DNA of 64,000 nt, from positions 103,683 through 167,682 of the forward strand of contig CAMBFI010000004.1 in the NCBI GenBank assembly GCA_945865935.1. The letters run 5' to 3'. Source of the stretch: Bordetella parapertussis. GTDB lineage: Bacteria; Pseudomonadota; Gammaproteobacteria; Burkholderiales; Burkholderiaceae_B. The notes under the pieces are model-generated. The model had not been told where the DNA came from, did no database searches, and worked only from the letters and a program-made list of their open reading frames with translations. This document shows, piece by piece, positions 44,747 to 53,736 of the stretch. Positions within the stretch are counted from its first letter, which is position 1; every line of letters begins with the position of its first letter. Position numbers and translations under genes: made by a program.

Positions 44747-45663
44747 GTGCCAAGGACCGCCAGACCGAAACCCGTCTTGCCATAACCGTTGCCGTTGTAC
44801 AACATGTAGCGCTGGCCTTTATGGTCAAAAACGAAGGGGTACTCAATCATGTCGGCATCCCAACCGTCCACCGACACCGCAATACCCGTATCTTCTAGCG
44901 CCAAGGTCCATGCCAGCCCATCTTTACTCACCGCGTACCCAATTCTGTACTTTTCACCACTACCACCGCGGTATGAAAACCACATCTCGTAACCGTTGTG
45001 CGCATTACCAACAACAGTAGGTCTTGAAAAAGCTTGCGCCCTGCCAAGCTCAAAAGAAACAGCCAAACCTTTACGTATCCAGTTCTCTCCATCAACTGAT
45101 GACGCGAATTTGATTGGTGCTAACATTTCGCCATTACCCGCATCCCAATGCGTTACAGAGGTGTACCACATGCTATAGCGACCAGTTTCATTTTTCAACA
45201 CCCACGGATAAGACAAGCTCAAGAGGTCGGTGCTATCAGACCCCATGAATGGCGCCTCACTGGCGAGCTCCAGCGTCATGTCAGGCTTCACAATCAGCCG
45301 ACCAATGTCACCCCGCCACTGTTTGCCTTTGGGGCTTTGCCAGCCCATGAAGAGCATGTAGCGTACGCCATTGGACTCGTAGCAGTTGCCAATGCTTACC
45401 CCATCCGCATAAAAACTGCCTTCTGGCCCGTGTTCGAAAAAAGGTTGATTGTGCTCTCGAACTATCTGGCGGGTCACGATATCAATATCAACCGCGCCTA
45501 CCGACGAGCGATTATTGGCATCCCTGCCACTGTAGAAGATGCGGTAAACGTCGTCTGCTAGCAAAATTGGCAAGGGGTTAGCCGCATGTGACAAAAGCTT
45601 GGGGTGCTTGCCAGTGTCAGCGGGACAATAGAGCAGGCCCTGCTTTTGCCATGTCGGGCTCAT
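44743..45663 (-). CDS. five-bladed beta-propeller, GH43/GH32-like protein
   Basis: 306 residues. Repeating W/F-aromatic blades such as YRIFYSGRDANNRSSVGAVD, RYMLFMGWQS, RYSMWYTSV, YEMWFSYRGG and RYMLYNGNGYG give a five-fold beta-propeller pattern typical of clan GH-F/J folds. No signal peptide is seen, so it is cytoplasmic. Similar proteins appear in polysaccharide clusters next to PglD-like acetyltransferases and WecE-type aminotransferases, with unknown role; sugar binding or phosphorolysis has been proposed for relatives. Coupled by ATGA on both sides, so it is clearly part of the operon. Confidence 0.72.
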   Translation of the reverse strand: MSPTWQKQGLLYCPADTGKHPKLLSHAANPLPILLADDVYRIFYSGRDANNRSSVGAVDIDIVTRQIVREHNQPFFEHGPEGSFYADGVSIGNCYESNGVRYMLFMGWQSPKGKQWRGDIGRLIVKPDMTLELASEAPFMGSDSTDLLSLSYPWVLKNETGRYSMWYTSVTHWDAGNGEMLAPIKFASSVDGENWIRKGLAVSFELGRAQAFSRPTVVGNAHNGYEMWFSYRGGSGEKYRIGYAVSKDGLAWTLALEDTGIAVSVDGWDADMIEYPFVFDHKGQRYMLYNGNGYGKTGFGLAVLGT

Positions 45664-46325
45664 ATTCCTCGCAACCGGGTGCTGGGCGCTCTGGAGCGTT
45701 CAGTCGCATTGCCGATGTAAGCCCCTTCGGGCAGGGCATCTGCCAATAGCAAAGCACCCGCGCCGATCACACATTTCGCGCCAATGTTGATGTGGTCGCG
45801 CAGCGTCGCATTGACGCCAATAAAACACTGTTCGCCAATGTCCACGTTGCCTGAAACAACCACGTGCGAGGCCATAAACACGTGATCTCCGATCGTCGAA
45901 TGATGGCCGATATGGTTGCCGCTCCACAAGGTCACGTTGTTGCCTATCGTGACAAAGGGCTGGACGGTGTTGTCTTCAAGAATGAAACAGTTCTCACCGA
46001 TGCGACCCTCATTCAGAATCGTGGCGCGAGAACTGATGTAACTGGCGACTCGGTAACCCAAAGCTTTGCCTGCCAAATACTTGTCTTTGCGCACCGCGTT
46101 GAGCTTGGCGTAGCTAATTGCAACAAAAAAATTGACTTGATCAATCGGGTAATGCGCTGTAACTTCTTCAAAAGCAACCACAGGTAGCCCACAAAAACTG
46201 GTTTCTTTCAAATAGGCAGCATCCACCGTGAATGCGACAACCTCGTACGCTGAGTCGGTACTGAAATAGTAGTGCGCAAGTTGGGCGATGGGACCCGAAC
46301 CGAAGATAACCAAGCGCTTTTTCAT
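45660..46325 (-). CDS. PglD-like nucleotide-sugar N-acetyltransferase
   Basis: 221 residues. The N-terminal half is a PglD-type Rossmann-like domain (LVIFGSGPIAQLAHYYF); the C-terminal half is a left-handed beta-helix of hexapeptide repeats from about residue 100 (ILEDNTVQPFVTIGNNV, then HIGHHSTIGDHVFMASHVVV). The catalytic base His in GNHIGHHS matches the PglD active site. Such enzymes acetylate the 4-amino group of UDP or dTDP sugars, and the WecE product is the likely substrate, giving dTDP-Fuc4NAc or a relative (inference). ATGA overlaps on both sides. Confidence 0.87.
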   Translation of the reverse strand: MKKRLVIFGSGPIAQLAHYYFSTDSAYEVVAFTVDAAYLKETSFCGLPVVAFEEVTAHYPIDQVNFFVAISYAKLNAVRKDKYLAGKALGYRVASYISSRATILNEGRIGENCFILEDNTVQPFVTIGNNVTLWSGNHIGHHSTIGDHVFMASHVVVSGNVDIGEQCFIGVNATLRDHINIGAKCVIGAGALLLADALPEGAYIGNATERSRAPSTRLRGI

Positions 46326-46981
46326 GTGGACTTCCTCACCAGAAGCGTAAATTCATAAAGCTTATAGTCATGCAACAGCGCCACATTGCTTGAGTAGCGG
46401 CGTTTACAGAAGTCAAAAAGAAGACAGGGGTCTGCGTAATACAAGTAGTCGCGCATCTTGTCCGCATCGGAATAAGAGGTCAGGCAGTTAAACGCAAACC
46501 CAAGGCGACTGGAGCGATCCAGGATGTCCAGAGTGTCTTTCAAATAGCCCCACCACTCCGCGTCTGAACGATCCATGCGCACATTCAAAATGCCACTGGC
46601 TACACCATAGTCGGCCACATGGTCCGGCTCGCTAGCCAGAATAAACCGCGCCCGCGGGTTGTCTTGGTAGCGCTGAGTAGCGGCTTGCACCATGCCGTTC
46701 GACACATCCACACCAGTATACGAAAAATGCGCATGGTCTTTGTCTAAATAGTCATAGAGCGCGCCATAACCGCAACCTAAGTCGTTGATAGAAAAATGAT
46801 CGGGTGCGTCAATGATTTTGCAAAGTTGCGCAAAACGCGTTGTTTGGCTCTCTTCGCCATTCCAATCCACGCCAAGCGCTGTTTCGCCATGCTCAGCCAA
46901 CTTTGCGGTGTAATATTCGGCAACCTCAGTTAATAGTTCTATATTATTATTTTGCATAAATTTTTGCTGCCAGCGATTCAT
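46322..46981 (-). CDS. class I SAM-dependent methyltransferase
   Basis: 219 residues. INDLGCGYGALYDYLDKD near residue 68 is the SAM motif and YTGVDVSNGMVQAATQRY follows. The C-terminal CLTSYSDADKMRDYLYYADPC matches a methyltransferase group common in O-antigen clusters with PglD-like and propeller genes, as here. It is coupled to the acetyltransferase gene by ATGA. It is separated by 17 bases from the upstream methyltransferase gene. ATG 46957 is an alternative start. The substrate is unknown; O- or N-methylation of the amino sugar is possible. Confidence 0.83.
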   Translation of the reverse strand: MNRWQQKFMQNNNIELLTEVAEYYTAKLAEHGETALGVDWNGEESQTTRFAQLCKIIDAPDHFSINDLGCGYGALYDYLDKDHAHFSYTGVDVSNGMVQAATQRYQDNPRARFILASEPDHVADYGVASGILNVRMDRSDAEWWGYLKDTLDILDRSSRLGFAFNCLTSYSDADKMRDYLYYADPCLLFDFCKRRYSSNVALLHDYKLYEFTLLVRKST

Positions 46982-46998
46982 ATTCTTTCGAATAAAAA

Positions 46999-48015
46999 TT
47001 ATTCTTTATAAATCCTACTATTTAATAGTGCTTTCGAAAAAACCCTCTCCATCCATGCACTGACACTCTCTCCTGATTTTGATGCTGCGAGCGCTACTTC
47101 ATCTTTCAACCTAGGGTCTATGCCTTCTAACTGACCAAAATAGCGCTTACGCATCGTGCCACCACGAGCTCCTTTGTGCGGTATGTCCATATCCATACGT
47201 GGACCTGACGAAGAAACTTCAAAATCCACAACATAAAAACAATTTCCAAGCACCCAAGTCAAATTCACGTTCGATGCACTTTCAGGCAGTAATGCAAGCG
47301 GAGCTTCCGACGCCCAAAGCTTATTATTACAAATAGCTGCCTTTCCATATTCGCTTTCTTTAAGCCACGGAGCGACGCCTTCATCGCCAAACAATACTTT
47401 TCCACCAACCTTAACAACCCGAGCCATTTCATGTATTGCAGATCTCATATCAGAAAATAAATTTATTCCACCAAAATGATATACGGCATCAAAATACGCA
47501 TCCGAGTAGGGGAGCATAGAGGCATTTGAAACGCAAAGATATAGATTTTCAGCGTTGAACGAATCGACCTCCTTGCTAGCTAGTCTTCGAGCCGTTGCTG
47601 CAATCATTAAGTCAGAGATGTCCTGCGCAAATATCTCGCCCGTTCGCCCAATTATTGGAATAATACACTTTAGATCATCACCTAAACCACACCCTGTTAC
47701 GAGTACACGATCACCTTGCTTTAAATTTAATTTTTTTATCAATGAATTTCTGAAGGTGGTTTCATCTTCTTGAAATGTAGCAAAAAGCCAAATTAAAAAA
47801 TTTTCATAAAAAGACTCAGCGTCATCTTTTTTATACATTATTTGAGAAATTTGATCGCCACCAGATAATAATTCCTCATCAATAAAAACCGGAATTGGGT
47901 TCGCAGTTTTCGCATTAAGAAAGGAATAATTTGCGCCTTGTGAATTTATTAAATCAGCGCCTTCAATAAATAATTTTTCTTTTGTTAAAGGGCAACAATA
48001 TGGAGTTTTCAACAT
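46999..48015 (-). CDS. methyltransferase with Trm112-like N-terminus and RHH-like C-terminus
   Basis: 338 residues. The N-terminus TPYCCPLTKEKL resembles a Trm112-type zinc ribbon but lacks its full cysteine set. The class I core has DRVLVTGCGLGDDLKC near residue 103, AQDISDLMIAATARRLA, and HEMARVVKVGGKVLFGDEG. After about residue 285 it carries RMDMDIPHKGARGGTMRKRYF, then DPRLKDEVALAASKSGESVS and AWMERVFSKAL, which looks like a ribbon-helix-helix or CopG-like helix pair. Strongly AT-rich DNA compared with its neighbours suggests recent acquisition. Sixty bases separate it from the upstream dioxygenase gene, so it may have its own promoter. Confidence 0.7.
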   Translation of the reverse strand: MLKTPYCCPLTKEKLFIEGADLINSQGANYSFLNAKTANPIPVFIDEELLSGGDQISQIMYKKDDAESFYENFLIWLFATFQEDETTFRNSLIKKLNLKQGDRVLVTGCGLGDDLKCIIPIIGRTGEIFAQDISDLMIAATARRLASKEVDSFNAENLYLCVSNASMLPYSDAYFDAVYHFGGINLFSDMRSAIHEMARVVKVGGKVLFGDEGVAPWLKESEYGKAAICNNKLWASEAPLALLPESASNVNLTWVLGNCFYVVDFEVSSSGPRMDMDIPHKGARGGTMRKRYFGQLEGIDPRLKDEVALAASKSGESVSAWMERVFSKALLNSRIYKE

Positions 48016-48075
48016 TTGCAGTTACTCTTCAAGTATGGTGTAAAAATGATACGAACTTACTATTTCATCTGAATC

Positions 48076-48897
48076 TTACTTGCTCAAGCGTGTTGATAAG
48101 TATTGTGCAACGGAATTATGCTCCATGTAGCTGAAGCCAAGAATATTCTTTGCCTCAGCCGAGAGGTTTGTGATGTTTATATTCATTGGAATATTAATCT
48201 GTTGCTTAAAAAATGGAATGTTGTAAAGATGATTGATTGCACGGCGTGCTTTAGTCGTAGCGTTAAACCCGCCTGCATGAAAGACCATGCAGTCAAGCAG
48301 GATAAACGAGCCCGCTTTTGCGGCAACTTGAACCGCACTTCTTTGGACATAGTTGCCCGATGGAAAAGCCTCCGCCTTATGGGATGCGGGCAGCACAAAG
48401 GTGGCCCCGTTTTCAAACGTGAAATCGTCTACGCAAAACAAGGCATTGATGGCTAGCGGTTGCGAAGATACAAAATGCTGGTATGGCAGGTCGCGGTGCC
48501 AGACACCTTGGTTATAGTCTTCCTGCGGCGGGTTAATAATGCCGTTTTGTTGATTCAAAATAAATCTTCCAGCAATCAACTTTTTCAGTATCGACAGCAA
48601 ATTTTCATTCAGCGCAAGATTTAAAAATGCTGCGCCGCCATGTGTCAGCGGTGAGCGAATGGTGTGAAACTCATTCAGACTCTTGAGTCTGGATTCGCCA
48701 TGTGTTTCAACATAACTGGCCCAAGTGCGGTTGAACTCGTCTGAAATGCCTCGAAGTTCATCTTCCGTGTAGCCTGCGTCGAGAACGGCATAGCCCAGGT
48801 TTTTGACCTGCTCAGCGGCTTCATCAAGCGCGAAGCCGCACCGGTGCTGCTGGAGAATACCGTAGGACGCTGTTGGAATGGTGGTCACGATGGTCAC
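48076..48897 (-). CDS. phytanoyl-CoA dioxygenase (PhyH) family oxygenase
   Basis: 273 residues. The 2-oxoglutarate/Fe(II) site is visible: WHRDLPYQHF near residue 132 gives the H-x-D pair, and FHAGGFNATTKARRAIN near 205 gives the distal His and the Arg that binds 2-oxoglutarate. NALFCVDDFTFENGATFVLP between them is typical of PhyH proteins. In sugar clusters such enzymes could hydroxylate or desaturate a sugar or a lipid; the real substrate is unknown. The start is GTG; it follows the GT2 stop by 5 bases. Confidence 0.85.
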   Translation of the reverse strand: MTIVTTIPTASYGILQQHRCGFALDEAAEQVKNLGYAVLDAGYTEDELRGISDEFNRTWASYVETHGESRLKSLNEFHTIRSPLTHGGAAFLNLALNENLLSILKKLIAGRFILNQQNGIINPPQEDYNQGVWHRDLPYQHFVSSQPLAINALFCVDDFTFENGATFVLPASHKAEAFPSGNYVQRSAVQVAAKAGSFILLDCMVFHAGGFNATTKARRAINHLYNIPFFKQQINIPMNINITNLSAEAKNILGFSYMEHNSVAQYLSTRLSK

Positions 48898-48902
48898 TTT
48901 AT

Positions 48903-49838
48903 TTAAGTCGGTTTTGGCACACGTTTATATACGTGGCGAACGATGGTGTACGGGCGCTGCTTGACCTCAGAGAAAATCTTGGCAATATAAATGCCTTGTA
49001 TACCGACGAAGAAAATGATCAACCCAGAAAAGAGCCAGATTGATGCAATGATGGATGTATACCCATCTGGAGGTGATGCTATAAACAAATATCTAAAGGT
49101 CAGATGCATGATGTAACCTAAAGCGGAGAGCGAGATAACCAACCCAGAGTAAAACGTAAATACCAACGGCGAACTACTGAACGACGTGACCGCATTCACA
49201 AGGTGACTGAATTTGCGTGACAACGAGTAAGAGGTCGGGCTAGTGGCATGCTTTAGCACTATTTGTTGGCATTGCTTATAGCCGGTAATGATCCACAAGC
49301 CGCCAATATTCAACTCGCGCTCTTGGTGCTGGAGTAGGGAATCGACATAGCTCTTGGACATCAACCTAGCAGTAACAATATTGTTGGGCTGTGCAATACC
49401 CGTCATCATACGAAACATGCGGTAAAAAAATCGGCCCGTCCATTGCTCAAAAAAACCGCCCTTGCGCTGCATCTGAACGCCAAACACCACGTCGCACTTC
49501 TCGCTGGCCATTTTTGCTGAAAAAACATTCAACCACTCGGGCTCTTCTTCCAAATCGCTGTCGATTAGAAATACTCGCTCTCCCGTGGCGTGAGCCAAGC
49601 CGGTCATCATGGCTTTGTGGTGGCCAAAGTTCCGCGACAAGTCAACCACTGCGACATGGGGGTCGTGCTCGGTCAACTGCACCGCAATATCAAGGCTATT
49701 GTCGGGCGAGCCGTCGTTGACCAAGATAATCTCGTAATCATCTCCGACCAACTGCTGGGCTGCAATGCTAGCGCGTTCGTGAAATTGGGCCACATAAGCC
49801 GCCGACTGGTAAAGCGTTGCAACGATGGATAGCTTCAT
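48903..49838 (-). CDS. GtrB/DPM1-like GT2 glycosyltransferase with two C-terminal helices
   Basis: 311 residues. The GT-A domain opens [20 protein letters not shown], has [31 protein letters not shown] and the metal motif [13 protein letters not shown] near residue 93. Two membrane helices near residues 225-290 close the protein, the layout of undecaprenyl-phosphate glucosyltransferase GtrB. It would make an undecaprenyl-phosphate-linked monosaccharide to be flipped by GtrA (44315) and used by a GT-C transferase, perhaps 40641. The ATG overlaps the WbqC stop by 4 bases. Confidence 0.9.
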   Translation of the reverse strand: MKLSIVATLYQSAAYVAQFHERASIAAQQLVGDDYEIILVNDGSPDNSLDIAVQLTEHDPHVAVVDLSRNFGHHKAMMTGLAHATGERVFLIDSDLEEEPEWLNVFSAKMASEKCDVVFGVQMQRKGGFFEQWTGRFFYRMFRMMTGIAQPNNIVTARLMSKSYVDSLLQHQERELNIGGLWIITGYKQCQQIVLKHATSPTSYSLSRKFSHLVNAVTSFSSSPLVFTFYSGLVISLSALGYIMHLTFRYLFIASPPDGYTSIIASIWLFSGLIIFFVGIQGIYIAKIFSEVKQRPYTIVRHVYKRVPKPT

Positions 49839-50530
49839 GGCCTGACATTCCTCATGTAGCGGTGCGCGTCTTTACCGCAGTTGAACAACAAATCGAGAAT
49901 GGTCACTCCGTGGGTGAAATTGCCCCAGGGCTGGGGGTATTCAGGGTAGCCCGCGTAATCAAACCAGGTCAGCTTGATATCGCAATCTGTGAATATACGC
50001 TCTTCAATGTAGTCCTTGGCTGCAGGGCCTGAGATGTATTCCGCACCGCCAGCCTGCTTACAAAGATCTGCTAAACGCTCGGTCTTACCGGTAAGCAGAG
50101 TGTAGTCCCATGAATTAGAAATGACTGTCTTGATACACAGGTAATGACAGACCATCTCAATGAAGCGGCGATTCAATTGTGAGATATGACTGTAAGAATC
50201 CGCAACGTAGAGCGGCTCCAACCATATCGCCACTTCATTAAAATGAGGCGCACGGCGATAATTCTGCACCAAGGCTTTCCAATGCGCTATGGCCCAGTCA
50301 GTCCCATCGATCAATGTATCTTTTATCTTCTGGTCATATTTACCTTTGACTTGCACAGGAACCGTAAGCCACTGCACGCCTTGAGGTGTTTTGATTTGGT
50401 TTCGATTGCGCCAGTCACGGCGTGTGTACTGCATGTCATCGTACAGAATGAACTCATCCACGGCCGCAATCAGGTCGAAGTAACCTTTCCAGGGAATATA
50501 ATTAGACTGAGAAATGGCAATTTTTTTCAT
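49835..50530 (-). CDS. WbqC-family protein
   Basis: 231 residues from ATG 50530, preceded by GGATAAA; ATG 50539 adds three residues but has no ribosome site. [19 protein letters not shown] then [18 protein letters not shown] and the C-terminal [20 protein letters not shown] are the hallmarks of the WbqC family (PF08889). These proteins occur in O-antigen clusters and are proposed to make or transfer glycine-like or other unusual substituents; the biochemical function is not settled. First gene of the minus-strand block 39870-50530, so the region to its right holds the promoter. Confidence 0.92.
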   Translation of the reverse strand: MKKIAISQSNYIPWKGYFDLIAAVDEFILYDDMQYTRRDWRNRNQIKTPQGVQWLTVPVQVKGKYDQKIKDTLIDGTDWAIAHWKALVQNYRRAPHFNEVAIWLEPLYVADSYSHISQLNRRFIEMVCHYLCIKTVISNSWDYTLLTGKTERLADLCKQAGGAEYISGPAAKDYIEERIFTDCDIKLTWFDYAGYPEYPQPWGNFTHGVTILDLLFNCGKDAHRYMRNVRP

Positions 50531-50813
50531 TTTATCCATGACAGTATGAGTTCTGTGTCATTTTCCAGCCAAGATTAAGCGATGTTTCGAGTTTTTGGAG
50601 TGCGGACAACAGCGCTGGTTTACGTCAGTTGCAGCCGCTTGAACTTGATTTTTCTAATAAAGAAAATGGGTGTTCGACGAAAATTCATACTAGGTTCGTG
50701 ATTTGGCGCGATCAAATGGGTTCTGAGGAAGCATTCCAAAGTACTTGAAAAGGCCTAAACCCCCTACAATACACCCCTAACTGACCCTAAATTGTCCTTC
50801 GGAATTTGCGTAT
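50531..50813. promoter_or_regulatory. divergent intergenic region between WbqC and sulfotransferase genes
   Basis: A gap of 283 bases, the largest clean divergent spacer in the window, expected to hold promoters for both blocks. On the plus strand TACAAT at 50765-50770 lies 43 bases before the sulfotransferase ATG, but the nearest TTGAAA is only 14 bases upstream of it, too close for a normal sigma-70 pair. I see no tRNA, riboswitch-like structure or JUMPstart/ops sequence here. Confidence 0.35.
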
Positions 50814-51767
50814 ATGTCAAACTTCAATTTTGTGATGGTTTCTGCCGGCTTTGAACACGGTGGCAACGTTACACACCGGCATCTTGATGGCCACCCGCAG
50901 TTATTGGTATACCCGTTTGAATCTCAATTAGGAAATCGTAATTTCAACGATTTTTTGGCGTCTGTCGAGCGAGTTCAATATCGGTACCCCGAGTTCCCGG
51001 AAGGTTTGGCTGCCGAAGAGCTATACGAGCAAATGATCGATGAAGAGATGAAGACTTTTCTGAGAAAAAAAACCGGCTCTAAGTTTAAGGATGCAGATCT
51101 GCAATTTGACGAAGCCGATAGGTTGCGCGAATTCAAGCAGTTGTTGGGCGCTGGGCCTTATGCTCGTAAAGTGGTGATCGAAGCGTTTTTTCGTGCGACT
51201 TTTGTTGCCTGGCGAAATTACTATACGACTCCTCACGAAGGGATGTCTTATGTGGGCTATTCGCCGGCGATCGGCATTGACGCAGATCGCATCATTCGTG
51301 ACTTCCCAAACGCGAGAATCATGCATATCGTGCGTAACCCATTCTCTGCGTATCGCGATACAAAGCGACGTCCGTTTCCGCAGTCCTTGAGTAAATATCT
51401 CATCACTTGGAATATTTATCATTCAACAGTCGAGATGTACTCCAAACAGTTTCCGGCTAACGTACGTATTTTTAGATACGAGGATCTGGTAGACGACAAA
51501 GAACAATTCATGAAAAATGTTGCGAGCTTTATCGGTGTGCAGTACGCGCCCACCATGCTGTATCCAAGTTGGAATGGCGTTGAAATAAAAGATAGTATTG
51601 CTCCTTGGGGCACCGTTCTTAAAAGCACGAAGGACTATAACGAAAGCGTTATCGATGAACTAAGCGACGATGAAAAATCCCAAATCGTTGCAGGTACAAC
51701 CGCCTTGGCCAGACATTTTAAATACGATCAAGTTGGCTATCTAAAACAATACTATTGTGCTGAGTAA
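50814..51767 (+). CDS. sulfotransferase family protein (PAPS-dependent)
   Basis: 317 residues. The N-terminal 5'-phosphosulfate loop SAGFEHGGNVTHRHLDGHPQ (residues 10-29) replaces the usual T/S-G-T run with GGNVTHR, a recognised but unusual variant. The 3'-phosphate-binding motif IVRNPFSAYRDTK is near residue 172 and FRYEDLVDDKEQFMKNV near 218. It is expected to add sulfate from PAPS to a hydroxyl of the glycan or its carrier lipid, which would be unusual for a proteobacterial O-antigen locus. It is the first gene of a seven-gene plus-strand block and overlaps the kinase-like gene by 11 bases. Confidence 0.8.
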   Translation: MSNFNFVMVSAGFEHGGNVTHRHLDGHPQLLVYPFESQLGNRNFNDFLASVERVQYRYPEFPEGLAAEELYEQMIDEEMKTFLRKKTGSKFKDADLQFDEADRLREFKQLLGAGPYARKVVIEAFFRATFVAWRNYYTTPHEGMSYVGYSPAIGIDADRIIRDFPNARIMHIVRNPFSAYRDTKRRPFPQSLSKYLITWNIYHSTVEMYSKQFPANVRIFRYEDLVDDKEQFMKNVASFIGVQYAPTMLYPSWNGVEIKDSIAPWGTVLKSTKDYNESVIDELSDDEKSQIVAGTTALARHFKYDQVGYLKQYYCAE

Positions 51768-52653
51768 GCTTAGACACTTTGCTTGCGATCGTCGACAGCA
51801 ACCGTTAGATAGCCACTTGGACGAGAGCCAACTCGGTCTGCTATTAAAAGAGCAAAACGTATTTGCTTCGAACATTAGGCGATTAACGGGGGGCACCTTA
51901 GGGTTGGCCTATTCCCTCGATATAGACGGGCGACCCAAGGTATTAAAAACGCACCTTATTACGGCGGGGGGCAAAAATATTGAAAAAGAAATAAGGCTGC
52001 TGCGCTTTCTATATGCAGGTGAAAGAGAAATAAGCAGGCTTGAATTGACGGATGATCAGCAGAGTAGGGTCGCGTTATTGATGGATGAACTTAAATATCC
52101 TCAGCGCGAGTTTGAGCCGATTCAAATCATGGACTTAACGGCGCAATATACGGCACAATTCGAAACCACTGCCACGCTAGACATTATTGCGCCTGAAGAC
52201 ACAATGTCAACGGTCTTTGTCGAGGGTGTGGGGGCGCTCGCTAGACTCTTCGCGAACCACGCAATCAGTTCCGTTACACACGCAGAAGTTAAAAAAAAAT
52301 TTGCGATTCTTTCAGAACATATGAATAGCATGCCTACCGCGCTTTGCCACGGCGACCTTGGCCCTCAAAATATTATGTGCCAAAGTGATGCAACGGCTGT
52401 CGTGATTGATTGGGAAGATGCCTTTTGGGGCGTAGAGGGCTATGACTACCTTTACTGGCTAACTTTTTTGCGTAACAGAAAATATTACACACAAGATATT
52501 TTGGGTAGAACCTCATTAGGCAAAGAAATCGAAATGTCTATATTGCTGCTTATTGTCGTTTTAAAAAGCGAGTTGTCTCTCAGAATGGATCCGGAGATGA
52601 ATAGACAATTAAGTTTCGAGCAGCGAATCACCGAAATCCTTGCGCTGAAATGA
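51757..52653 (+). CDS. aminoglycoside-phosphotransferase/choline-kinase-like protein
   Basis: 298 residues, GTG start inside the end of the sulfotransferase gene. The kinase lobe motifs are VLKTHLI (ATP-binding lysine), CHGDLGPQNIM near residue 198 (catalytic Asp) and VIDWEDAFWGVEGYD near 215 (metal-binding Asp). That is the APH/choline-kinase fold, which phosphorylates small hydroxylated molecules. Context suggests phosphorylation of a sugar, a lipid head group or an unusual substituent, not antibiotic resistance. No signal peptide or membrane segment is visible. Confidence 0.8.
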   Translation: MLSKLRHFACDRRQQPLDSHLDESQLGLLLKEQNVFASNIRRLTGGTLGLAYSLDIDGRPKVLKTHLITAGGKNIEKEIRLLRFLYAGEREISRLELTDDQQSRVALLMDELKYPQREFEPIQIMDLTAQYTAQFETTATLDIIAPEDTMSTVFVEGVGALARLFANHAISSVTHAEVKKKFAILSEHMNSMPTALCHGDLGPQNIMCQSDATAVVIDWEDAFWGVEGYDYLYWLTFLRNRKYYTQDILGRTSLGKEIEMSILLLIVVLKSELSLRMDPEMNRQLSFEQRITEILALK

Positions 52654-52696
52654 TTCCCGTGCGAATACCCTTGCGTACACAAAGCTGATTCAAGTG

Positions 52697-53731
52697 ATGC
52701 GTATTTTTGAATCAGACTTGAAGCAAATTACCGAGCAGGCCACACCAGATTTGCTTGCGCTCAGACGCTCGCATATATTTCTTACTGGGGGTACCGGGTA
52801 TATCGGCCGCTGGTTGCTTGAAGCGCTTTGCTACGCCAATATGGCGTTAAGTTTAGATTTAAAGTTAACGGTTTTGAGTCGGGTACCTGATCTGTTTCAA
52901 CGCCAATACCCTCATCTTAGTGACAGGTCGGTTGTTAACTTTATCGAAGGCGATATTAGAACGTTTCAGTTTCCGTTAGGCGATTTCACCCACACCATAC
53001 ATGCGGCAACCGATGTGATCGCAACCAATCCTGCGTTAGAGACTTTCGATGTGATTGTTTCAGGCACTAGGAGATTACTTGAGTTTTGTCGCGAGAAACA
53101 GGTTCAGCAAGTATTGCTTTTAAGTTCTGGGGCGATTTATGGCTCTATCCCATCAACGATTGATCTTGTTGGCGAGGACTATTCCGGCGTTCCTCGAGTA
53201 AGTGATCTTGGCGCGGCATATGGCATCGGTAAACTGGCCGCCGAATGGTTAGGCACGGCCTATTCGGCTGACGGTCTGATGGCTTGCAAATCGGCGAGGG
53301 TATTTGCTCAAGTCGGGCCCTATCTCGCACTAAACAAGCAGTTTGCCGCCGGAAATTTCCTTCTTCATGCGCTCAAAAAAGAGCCTTTTCTGATTAAAGG
53401 GGATGGCACAGCCCTTAGATCTTACATGTACGGCACCGATCTCGCAGTGTGGCTGCTGCGTATCCTCGTACAAGGTGTGGCTGGACGCTCATATAACGTT
53501 GGGTCACGTGACGCGATTTCTATTCAGGAACTCGCTAAGCTAACAGCAGAAGTTGCAGGTATAGTGACGCCAACGATCCAAATTATGGGCAAACCCTTGC
53601 TGGGTATTCCACCTGAGCGCTATGTACCTGATATTTCAAGAGCGTGCAATGAGTTAGCGTTGGATATTAGGATCGACTTGAGAGAAGCGCTATCTCGGAC
53701 GCTCGATTGGTTTCGTGATTATCACAGGTAA
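52697..53731 (+). CDS. NAD-dependent SDR epimerase/reductase
   Basis: 344 residues from ATG 52697 (a GTG one codon earlier is possible). GGTGYIGRW at residues 31-39 is the Rossmann loop; LLSSGAIYG carries the active serine and AAYGIGKLAAEW the Tyr-x3-Lys pair; YNVGSRDAISIQELA is the C-terminal SDR motif. It resembles dTDP-glucose 4,6-dehydratase-like SDRs but cannot be tied to one reaction. Its stop is 5 bases before the first transketolase gene, so the three proteins are very likely used together. Confidence 0.82.
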   Translation: MRIFESDLKQITEQATPDLLALRRSHIFLTGGTGYIGRWLLEALCYANMALSLDLKLTVLSRVPDLFQRQYPHLSDRSVVNFIEGDIRTFQFPLGDFTHTIHAATDVIATNPALETFDVIVSGTRRLLEFCREKQVQQVLLLSSGAIYGSIPSTIDLVGEDYSGVPRVSDLGAAYGIGKLAAEWLGTAYSADGLMACKSARVFAQVGPYLALNKQFAAGNFLLHALKKEPFLIKGDGTALRSYMYGTDLAVWLLRILVQGVAGRSYNVGSRDAISIQELAKLTAEVAGIVTPTIQIMGKPLLGIPPERYVPDISRACNELALDIRIDLREALSRTLDWFRDYHR

Positions 53732-53736
53732 GAGAC

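Noticed and set aside
45148..45561. 137-codon plus-strand open frame
   Set aside because: Antisense to the beta-propeller gene; composition is that of a shadow frame.
50745..50770. TTGAAA and TACAAT as a sigma-70 promoter
   Set aside because: The 14-base spacer is too short for a usual promoter.
51021..51422. 133-codon minus-strand open frame
   Set aside because: Antisense to the sulfotransferase gene, whose motifs are clear.
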